Origin: Billgrantia desiderata
GTDB lineage: Bacteria > Pseudomonadota > Gammaproteobacteria > Pseudomonadales > Halomonadaceae
Direction of reading: 5' to 3'
Assembly (NCBI GenBank): GCA_011742915.1
Contig: JAAQTN010000021.1
Coordinates: forward strand, 1 to 64,000
DNA length: 64,000 nucleotides
The first letter of the stretch is position 1, and each line of letters begins with the position of its first letter. The notes beneath the pieces were generated by a model, which worked only from the letters and a program-made list of their open reading frames with translations, did no database searches and had not been told where the DNA came from. This document shows, piece by piece, positions 58,206 to 64,000 of this stretch. The translations under genes were made by a program, and so were the position numbers.

Positions 58206-58697
58206 ATGGCCGACAAGAAAGGCAAGGGCAAGGGCCCTGGCGGCGGCGTCATCGCCCAGAACAAGAAAGCTCGCTTCGAGTATCACATCGACGAGACCTT
58301 CGAGGCCGGCCTGGTGCTGGCCGGCTGGGAGGTGAAGAGCCTGCGCGCCGGCAAGGCCCAGCTCACCGACACCTACATCCTGATAAAGGATGGCGAGGCC
58401 TGGCTGCTGGGTAGCCACATCACCCCGCTCAACACCGCCAGCACCCACGAGATCGCCGATCCGTCCCGCACCCGCAAATTGCTGCTGCACCGCAAGGAGA
58501 TCGCCAAGATCTTCTCGCGCTCCCAGGAGAAGGGCCACACCTGCGTGCCGCTCAAGCTCTACTGGAAAGGCAACAAGGTGAAGTGCGAGCTGGCCCTGGT
58601 GACGGGCAAGAAGCTGCACGACAAGCGCGCCACCGAGAAGGACCGCGACTGGCAGCGGCAGAAGGGCCGCATCATGCGGGAACATACCAAGGCCTGA
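58206..58697 (+). CDS. smpB: SsrA-binding protein SmpB
   Basis: Binds tmRNA and brings it to stalled ribosomes. The 163 residues have [37 protein letters not shown] and the basic C-terminal tail [19 protein letters not shown] that enters the mRNA channel. It is directly upstream of the tmRNA gene, so both parts of the trans-translation system are together. Confidence 0.96.
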   Translation: MADKKGKGKGPGGGVIAQNKKARFEYHIDETFEAGLVLAGWEVKSLRAGKAQLTDTYILIKDGEAWLLGSHITPLNTASTHEIADPSRTRKLLLHRKEIAKIFSRSQEKGHTCVPLKLYWKGNKVKCELALVTGKKLHDKRATEKDRDWQRQKGRIMREHTKA

Positions 58698-58780
58698 GAC
58701 GTCATAGCGTAGGAGATGTCGGCTGGCTCCCCGAAAACGGCAAGAATCGGGGAAACGAGGGAACCAGCCCTGCCAACAGG

Positions 58781-58809
58781 TGTCATAGACGTACCCATGC
58801 TGCTAAGAT
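58781..58809 (+). promoter_or_regulatory. Promoter of ssrA
   Basis: TGTCAT (58781-58786), 17 bases, TAAGAT (58804-58809), 11 bases before the mature 5' end. The -35 is weak. A hairpin-rich stretch (58708-58774) after smpB precedes it. Confidence 0.5.
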
Positions 58810-58820
58810 GGGTCTGCTAC

Positions 58821-59200
58821 GGGGGCGACATGGCTTCGACGCCGATGACAACCTCCTAGGTGCATGCCGAGAGCGTGATGTATCTCGTAAATCCAACATC
58901 ACGACTAAATAGTCGCAAACGACGACAACTACGCTCAGGGCGCGCTGGCAGCTTAATAGCTGTTAGCTTCTAGTCCGGCCCCAAAGCGATGTGCCCATTC
59001 ATCGCGGAGGGGATATGAGCCAAGACTGATGGGATCGCGGTTGGTGGTGTCCTCTCGCCAATCGCTAAACTTTAGAGGAATCGCGTAGCTGGATCCTGCC
59101 CGTTGGAGCCAGATGCGTTAAACCAAAAAACGGACCTAAGCATGTAGAGCCGAAGAGCGAGTGTCGGCGGACGCGGGTTCGATCCCCGCCGCCTCCACCA
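58821..59200 (+). ncRNA. ssrA: Transfer-messenger RNA
   Basis: About 380 nt. The 5' end GGGGGCG pairs with 3' CGCCTCC-ACCA to form the acceptor stem; the T-arm is GCGGGTTCGATCCCCGC. The tag reading frame starts at GCA (58915) and ends with TAA (58954-58956), encoding ANDDNYAQGALAA. This is three residues longer than the E. coli ANDENYALAA but keeps the degradation signal. Partner smpB is just upstream. Confidence 0.95.
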
Positions 59201-59210
59201 ATCGAGTACG

Positions 59211-59238
59211 AAAAAAGCACCCTTGGGGTGCTTTTTTC
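59211..59238 (+). terminator. Terminator of ssrA
   Basis: AAAAAAGCACCC pairs with GGGTGCTTTTTT around a short loop, ending in a T-run. Symmetric, so it could also stop the convergent crp/fnr-like transcript. Confidence 0.92.
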
Positions 59239-59299
59239 GTTTCGGCACGTCAAGACTCACCGCGGCTCACGCGACCTGGTCGCCAATGGAAGCCTTGGG

Positions 59300-60043
59300 C
59301 TAATGAAAGCCGTGGAACGCGGAGGATAGCGTTTCGTCGATATAGGTGTCGTTGAACTCGACCAGCCGCGCCAGCGCCTGCGGGTCGGGCAGCACCACGT
59401 GCTGGCGGTCGCGCACCACCAGGCCTTCGTCGCGCAGCATGGAGAAGGTGCGGCTCACGTGCACCGCGCTCAATCCCAGCGCATCGCCGATCTGCTCCTG
59501 GGAGAGCGGCATCAGGAAGCCGTTTTCCGCCACCGCCCCGATCCGCTTCAGGCGCAGATAGAGTTCGTAGAGGAAGTGCGCCAGCCTCTCGTGGGCCGCG
59601 TAGCGACCGAGATAGACCAGCCGCTCGGTGAGCATCGCCTGCTGACGCACCACCGTGGCGATGATACCCGCCGCCAGCGCCGGCGAGCGCCCGATGAGCT
59701 CGAACAGTTGCTGATGCGTGAACGGGCTGATCACGCCGTCGTTGATCATCGCGACACCCGCCAGCCGCCGCGCAAAGCCGAAATCCCGCATGCCGATGAT
59801 GTCACCGGGCAGGTAGACCTTGAGAATCTGCATCGAGCCGTTGCCCAGGTTGCGGTAGGAGTAGGCCCACCCCTCCTTGACCACGCAGAACAGGTCCACG
59901 TCAGCGCTCTCCTGCCACAGCACCTCGCCGGCAGCGGCTCGCCTGGGATTGAGCTCCAGATCCAGCAGCAGGGTCTTGTCTTCTGCCGTCAAAGCGCCGT
60001 GTCTGCCCAAGCCCTGCATCACTATACTGTCCAGTAGGGTCAC
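59300..60043 (-). CDS. Crp/Fnr family transcriptional regulator
   Basis: About 247 residues: an N-terminal cyclic-nucleotide-binding-like barrel (LDLELNPRRAAAGEVLWQE, ILKVYLPGDIIGMRDF), a dimerisation helix and a C-terminal helix-turn-helix (LSQEQIGDALGLSAVHVSRTF). The N-terminal cysteine cluster of Fnr is absent (one Cys in all), so it is not an Fe-S oxygen sensor of that type; the ligand is unknown. GTG at 60043 follows GGAGAGG; ATG at 60019 is an alternative. Divergent from the polyamine genes, which it may control. Confidence 0.88.
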   Translation of the reverse strand: MTLLDSIVMQGLGRHGALTAEDKTLLLDLELNPRRAAAGEVLWQESADVDLFCVVKEGWAYSYRNLGNGSMQILKVYLPGDIIGMRDFGFARRLAGVAMINDGVISPFTHQQLFELIGRSPALAAGIIATVVRQQAMLTERLVYLGRYAAHERLAHFLYELYLRLKRIGAVAENGFLMPLSQEQIGDALGLSAVHVSRTFSMLRDEGLVVRDRQHVVLPDPQALARLVEFNDTYIDETLSSAFHGFH

Positions 60044-60213
60044 GCTCTGCCTCTCCGGCTTATGGTTGATTCTGCGCAATACTAAAACACAAGCTTATAT
60101 AGAGATTCATAACGCAGGTTATAGACGAGAAATAATGCTAAAACGGCCCGCCGTTCTCGGGCTCCGAGCGGCGCCACCCCCTCCTTTGGTCTAAGTCATC
60201 ACGACAAAATCAC

Positions 60214-60242
60214 TTGCCCCCGGCTGCGCTGGGGGCCATTAT
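60214..60242 (+). promoter_or_regulatory. Candidate promoter in the 317-base gap before the polyamine genes
   Basis: TTGCCC (60214-60219), 17 bases and CATTAT (60237-60242). A GC-rich hairpin lies inside the spacer, so it could instead be a structural element. The gap 60044-60360 also has an A/T-rich part (60080-60135) with a small inverted repeat ATAAC-GCAG-GTTAT at 60109-60122. No gene is seen in it. Confidence 0.4.
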
Positions 60243-60360
60243 CTGCGCGCAAGCGACGAGCGAGACCGGGGTGGCATCGGGCACGGGCATGCGAGATGGC
60301 CGAAACTCCGATAAGACCCTACGCTTTCATACACATCCCCGATCTGGATTCGAGAGGCCC

Positions 60361-61560
60361 ATGAGCAAAGTCCTGATTATCGGCGCCGGTGGCGTCGGAG
60401 GCGTCGTCACCCACAAGTGTGCCCAGCACCCCGAAGTGTTCAGCGAGATCTGCCTGGCCAGTCGCAACGAAGCGAAGTGCAAGGCCATCGCCGCTCAACT
60501 GGATCGCCCGATCCAGACCGCTCAGGTGGACGCCGACAGCGTCGACGATCTGGTGGCACTGATCGAGTCGTTCAAGCCGGACGTGCTGATCCACGTGGCC
60601 CTGCCCTATCAGGACCTGACCATCATGGAGGCGTGCCTGAAGACCGGCGTGCCCTACCTCGACACTGCCAACTACGAGCACCCGGACGAAGCCAAGTTCG
60701 AGTACAAGGAGCAGTGGGCCTTCCACGACCGCTACGTCAAGGCGGGCAACATGGCCACCCTGGGCTGCGGCTTCGACCCGGGCATGACCAACATCTACTG
60801 CGCCTACGCCCAGAAGAACCTGTTCGACGAGATCCACCGCATCGACATCCTCGATGCCAACGGCGGCGACCACGGCTACCCCTTCGCCACCAACTTCAAC
60901 CCGGAGATCAACATTCGCGAGATCACCGCGAAGGGTCGCTACTGGGAGAAGGGCGAGTGGAAGGAGACCGACCCGCTGGCGGTGAAGCGCAAGTTCGACT
61001 TCGACGGCATCGGCGAGAAGGACATCTACCTGCTCTACCACGAGGAGCTCGAGTCGCTCAGCCAGAACATCAAGGGGCTGGAGCGCATTCGCTTCTGGAT
61101 GACCTTCTCCGAGAAGTACATCACCCACCTCAAGGTGCTCGAGAACGTCGGCATGACCAGCATCGAGCCGATCGAAGTGGGCGGCGCCAGGATCGCCCCG
61201 CTGGAGTTCCTCAAGGCGGTGCTGCCCGACCCGGCCTCGCTGGGCCCGCGCACCAAGGGCAAGACTAACATCGGTATCATTGCCGACGGCGTCAAGGACG
61301 GCAAGCGGCGCAAGGTGTACATCTACAACATCTGCGACCACGAGGCCTGCTATCGCGAGGTCAAGTCCCAGGCGATCTCCTACACCACCGGCGTGCCGGC
61401 GGTGACCGGCGCCATGCTGATGCTGGAAGGCATCTGGAAGGGCGCTGGCGTGTTCAACGTCGAACAGCTCGACCCCGACCCCTTCATGGCCCGTATCGGT
61501 GACATGGGCCTGCCGTGGCAGATGGTCGAACTCGATCCGGAACACGACCCGCTGGCATGA
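60361..61560 (+). CDS. Carboxynorspermidine dehydrogenase (saccharopine dehydrogenase family)
   Basis: Reductively condenses aspartate semialdehyde with a diamine (diaminopropane or putrescine) to carboxynorspermidine or carboxyspermidine. The 399 residues have the NAD(P) motif VLIIGAGGVGGVVTHK, LIHVALPYQDLTIMEACLK, and GCGFDPGMTNIYCAYAQ, as in this family. The assignment over saccharopine or lysine enzymes rests mainly on the overlapping nspC gene. ATG at 60361 after GAGAGG. Its stop overlaps nspC by 4 bases (ATGA). Confidence 0.9.
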   Translation: MSKVLIIGAGGVGGVVTHKCAQHPEVFSEICLASRNEAKCKAIAAQLDRPIQTAQVDADSVDDLVALIESFKPDVLIHVALPYQDLTIMEACLKTGVPYLDTANYEHPDEAKFEYKEQWAFHDRYVKAGNMATLGCGFDPGMTNIYCAYAQKNLFDEIHRIDILDANGGDHGYPFATNFNPEINIREITAKGRYWEKGEWKETDPLAVKRKFDFDGIGEKDIYLLYHEELESLSQNIKGLERIRFWMTFSEKYITHLKVLENVGMTSIEPIEVGGARIAPLEFLKAVLPDPASLGPRTKGKTNIGIIADGVKDGKRRKVYIYNICDHEACYREVKSQAISYTTGVPAVTGAMLMLEGIWKGAGVFNVEQLDPDPFMARIGDMGLPWQMVELDPEHDPLA

Positions 61561-62708
61561 CGAGTCTCGACTTCGACATCCACGCCTGTCCGTCGCCGGC
61601 CTACGTGGTCGACGACAAGCTGCTGCGCAAGAACCTGGAGCTGCTGCGGCAGGTCCAGGAAGCGAGCGGCGCAAGGATCCTGCTGGCACTGAAGGGCTTC
61701 GCCATGTGGGATACCTTCCCGCTGGTCAGCCAGTACCTGGTGGGCACCACCGCCAGCGGGCAGGACGAGGCGCGCCTGGGCGCGGAGACCTTCGGCGGCG
61801 AGGTGCATGTCTACTCGCCGGCCTTCACCCCCGAGGAGATGGCGGTGGTGCTGCAGTACGCCGACCACATCAGCTTCAACTCCCCGGGCCAGTGGCGCCG
61901 TTTCCGCGACACCGTCGCAGCGGCGCCGCGCCAGGTCTCCTGCGGCTTGCGGGTGAACCCCGAGCACTCCACCGGTGCGGTGCCGCTCTACGACCCCTGT
62001 GCGCCGGGCTCGCGGCTCGGCACGCGGGTGTCGGATCTCGCCGAGGGCGACCTGGCAGGGCTCGAGGGGCTGCACTTCCACACCCTGTGCGAGCAGAACA
62101 GCGACGCCCTGGAGGAGACCCTGGCGGCGTTCGAGGAGAAGTTCGGCCGCTACCTGACCGGGCTCCGCTGGGTCAACTTCGGCGGCGGCCACCACATCAC
62201 CCGCGCCGACTACGACATCGAGCGGCTGGTACGGGTGGTGCGCGGCTTCCGTGAGCGTCATCCGCACCTCACCGTCTACCTGGAGCCCGGCGAGGCGATT
62301 GCGCTGAATACCGGCTACCTGGTGTGCTCGGTACTGGACATCGTCGAGAACGACGGCCCCAACCTCATCCTCGACACCTCGGCCACGGCGCACATGCCCG
62401 ACGTACTGGAGATGCCCTACCGGCCGCACATCATCGGCGCCGGCGAGCCGGGCGAGAAGCCCTTCACCTATCGCCTGGGCGGCACCACCTGCCTGGCCGG
62501 CGACGTGATCGGCCGCTACTCGTTCGACCAGCCGCTCGCCATCGGCGACCGCCTGGTGTTCACCGACATGGCCCACTACACCATGGTCAAGACCACCACC
62601 TTCAACGGCATTCGCCTGCCGTCGATCTGCCGGGTCGACGAGCGCAGCCGCGAGGTACGCACGGTGAAGACCTTCGGCTACGAGGACTACATGCAGCGGT
62701 TGAGTTGA
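61557..62708 (+). CDS. nspC: Carboxynorspermidine decarboxylase
   Basis: PLP enzyme of the alanine-racemase fold (fold type III) that removes CO2 from carboxy(nor)spermidine. The 383 residues have the PLP lysine K46 in LLALKGFAMW, GLHFHTLCEQNSD, NFGGGHHITRADYD and GEAIALNTGYLV. Together with the preceding gene, it makes norspermidine or spermidine without S-adenosylmethionine. Followed by a terminator. Confidence 0.93.
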   Translation: MTSLDFDIHACPSPAYVVDDKLLRKNLELLRQVQEASGARILLALKGFAMWDTFPLVSQYLVGTTASGQDEARLGAETFGGEVHVYSPAFTPEEMAVVLQYADHISFNSPGQWRRFRDTVAAAPRQVSCGLRVNPEHSTGAVPLYDPCAPGSRLGTRVSDLAEGDLAGLEGLHFHTLCEQNSDALEETLAAFEEKFGRYLTGLRWVNFGGGHHITRADYDIERLVRVVRGFRERHPHLTVYLEPGEAIALNTGYLVCSVLDIVENDGPNLILDTSATAHMPDVLEMPYRPHIIGAGEPGEKPFTYRLGGTTCLAGDVIGRYSFDQPLAIGDRLVFTDMAHYTMVKTTTFNGIRLPSICRVDERSREVRTVKTFGYEDYMQRLS

Positions 62709-62728
62709 GACACCGCTGCACGAAGAGA

Positions 62729-62748
62729 GCCCCTGCGGGGGCTTTTTC
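62729..62748 (+). terminator. Terminator after nspC
   Basis: AGCCCC pairs with GGGGCT around a 4-base loop, followed by TTTTT. It separates nspC from the aspartate kinase gene, which therefore likely has its own promoter. Confidence 0.82.
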
Positions 62749-62852
62749 GTATCTGCACCGCCACTTGCACGGCGCGGCGGGTTCCCCTTTCACTGGCCGC
62801 CGTTATGACCCATGGTGTAGGGCACGACGTCACCAGACAGGGAGAGCCCGAC

Positions 62853-64000
62853 ATGACGACCGTATTCAAGTTCGGCGGCGCCTCGATCAAGGATGCCGAT
62901 GCGATACGCCACCTGACCCCGCTGCTCGAGCGGCATCGCGACCGCCCGCTGGTCGTGGTGGTCTCGGCCATGGGCAAGACCACCAACAAGCTGGAAGCGC
63001 TTCTGGCCGCCGCCCGCGGCGAGGGCGGGACGCAGGGCGACGAGTACCGCCGCTGCTTCGAGGCCCTGCAGACCGAGCACCGCGAAGCGATCGAGGCGCT
63101 GTTCGGCGACGCCGCCGACTCACCGCGCGAATGCGTCGACGCCCTGTTCGACGAACTCGACGCCCAGCATCGCCGGCATCGCGACAGCGACCATGCCAAG
63201 CACTACGACCAGACCGTGTGCTACGGCGAGCTGATCTCCACCACCATCGTCGCGGCCTGGCTCAACCACAACGACATCGCCACCGACTGGCACGACGCCC
63301 GCGAACTGGTGCGCACCGACGCCTGCTACCAGGCCGCCAACCTCGACTGGTCCACCACCGCCGAGACCGTACGCCAGCGCCTGGCGGGCAGCGACCGCGT
63401 GATCCTGACCCAGGGCTTCATCGGCGGCACCGCGGAGGGTGAGGCTACCACCCTGGGCCGCGAGGGCTCGGACTTCAGCGCAGCGATCTTCGCCCACTGC
63501 CTGGATGCCTGCGAGGTGGTGATCTGGAAAGACGTCACCGGGCTGTTCAACGCCGACCCAAGGCGCTTCGACAACGCCGTACAGCTCGAGCGGATCTCCT
63601 ACGCCGAGGCCACCGAGCTGGCCTGGCACGGCGCCAAGGTGATCCACCCCAAGACCCTGGGGCCGCTGCAGGAGAAGTCGATTCCGCTGACGGTGCGCTC
63701 CTTCGAGACGCCCGATGCCGAGCCCACGGTCATCGACGCCGAGCGGCGCTTCGACAGCGACGTGGCCAGCTGCATCCTGCGCGAAGCGCAGGTGTGGGTG
63801 GAGGTGAGACCGCGTGACTTCTCCTTCATGGACGAGCCGCGCCAGCACGACATTCTCGGCAGGCTGGTGAAGGCCGGCCTTCACGCCAACCTGGTCGACA
63901 GCGGCGCCATGCGCTTCGCCTTCTGCCTCGACAACAAGCCCGAGCGGCTCGAGTCCCTCATCGAGTCCCTGCGTGGCGACTACGAGGTCGGCCGCGAGGA
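62853..64000 (+). CDS. Aspartate kinase, 3' end beyond the window
   Basis: Phosphorylates aspartate towards aspartate semialdehyde. The first 382 residues are in the window: the amino-acid kinase domain with TTVFKFGGASIKD, VVVVSAMGKTTNKLEAL, TTLGREGSDFSAA, VVIWKDVTGLFNADPR and HGAKVIHPKTL, then the start of an ACT-like region. Long alpha-helical insert (about 60-130), as in the Cytophaga/ThrA-type kinases rather than LysC. GGGAGAG precedes the ATG. Its product feeds the substrate of the upstream dehydrogenase, so it may be a dedicated isozyme for polyamine synthesis. Confidence 0.88.
   Translation, partial: MTTVFKFGGASIKDADAIRHLTPLLERHRDRPLVVVVSAMGKTTNKLEALLAAARGEGGTQGDEYRRCFEALQTEHREAIEALFGDAADSPRECVDALFDELDAQHRRHRDSDHAKHYDQTVCYGELISTTIVAAWLNHNDIATDWHDARELVRTDACYQAANLDWSTTAETVRQRLAGSDRVILTQGFIGGTAEGEATTLGREGSDFSAAIFAHCLDACEVVIWKDVTGLFNADPRRFDNAVQLERISYAEATELAWHGAKVIHPKTLGPLQEKSIPLTVRSFETPDAEPTVIDAERRFDSDVASCILREAQVWVEVRPRDFSFMDEPRQHDILGRLVKAGLHANLVDSGAMRFAFCLDNKPERLESLIESLRGDYEVGRE

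Noticed and set aside
58821-60360. tmRNA 3' end as an integration site for a mobile element.
   Set aside because: No integrase, no duplicated tmRNA 3' segment, and the genes that follow look like ordinary chromosomal genes.

Overview
The window looks like core chromosome of a high-GC, Halomonas-like gammaproteobacterium (Halomonadaceae/Oceanospirillales). This is inferred from protein motifs and gene order, not from a database search. Two conserved neighbourhoods support it: the Pseudomonas-type blocks pilTU/yggS-proC-yggT-metXW and dksA-gluQ-cbrAB-pcnB-folK-panBCD, and the E. coli-type block rlmE-ftsH-folP-glmM-tpiA-secG-tRNA-Leu-tRNA-fMet-rimP-nusA-infB-rbfA-truB-rpsO-pnp. I see no prophage, insertion sequence, CRISPR array or integrase.

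Layout. 1-666: leader and two tandem promoters of a ribosomal RNA operon that runs leftwards out of the window. 667-5335: tyrS, anmK, and the type IV pilus retraction ATPases pilU and pilT. 5404-10340: rightward yggS, proC, yggT, metX, metW, a DUF4426 protein and a small Rieske protein. 10299-12227: leftward sfsA and an aminotransferase. 12458-18363: dksA, gluQ, a 58-residue membrane protein (cbrX-like), the transporter-sensor kinase cbrA and its sigma-54 activator cbrB. 18364-19215: no protein gene, but a sigma-54 promoter and a roughly 500-nt A-rich, hairpin-rich RNA that I interpret as a CrcZ-type Hfq/Crc decoy. 19216-24604: pcnB, folK, panBCD and a thiolase. 24692-40257: the long leftward translation, transcription and cell-envelope block. 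40422-46905: yhbY, then leftward greA, carB, carA and dapB. 47038-50200: a fused Clp1-like kinase/metallo-beta-lactamase protein, an EamA transporter and a DUF2218 protein. 50376-54315: the dnaJ-dnaK-grpE heat-shock block behind a sigma-32 promoter. 54549-58697: recN (LexA box), fur, bamE, rnfH, ratA, smpB. 58821-59200: tmRNA. 59300-64000: a Crp/Fnr regulator, carboxynorspermidine dehydrogenase and decarboxylase, and the start of an aspartate kinase.

How parts work together. CbrA-CbrB would activate crcZ from sigma-54, and the RNA's A-rich loops would titrate Hfq/Crc to relieve catabolite repression. Matching TGTTAC/GTAACA elements also lie in front of panB. PilT/PilU power pilus retraction. 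SmpB and tmRNA rescue stalled ribosomes. GrpE-DnaK-DnaJ and FtsH handle protein quality control. The polyamine pair uses aspartate semialdehyde, which the adjacent aspartate kinase could help supply. The most unusual protein is the kinase/MBL fusion at 47038-49014, whose two domains suggest RNA end processing.
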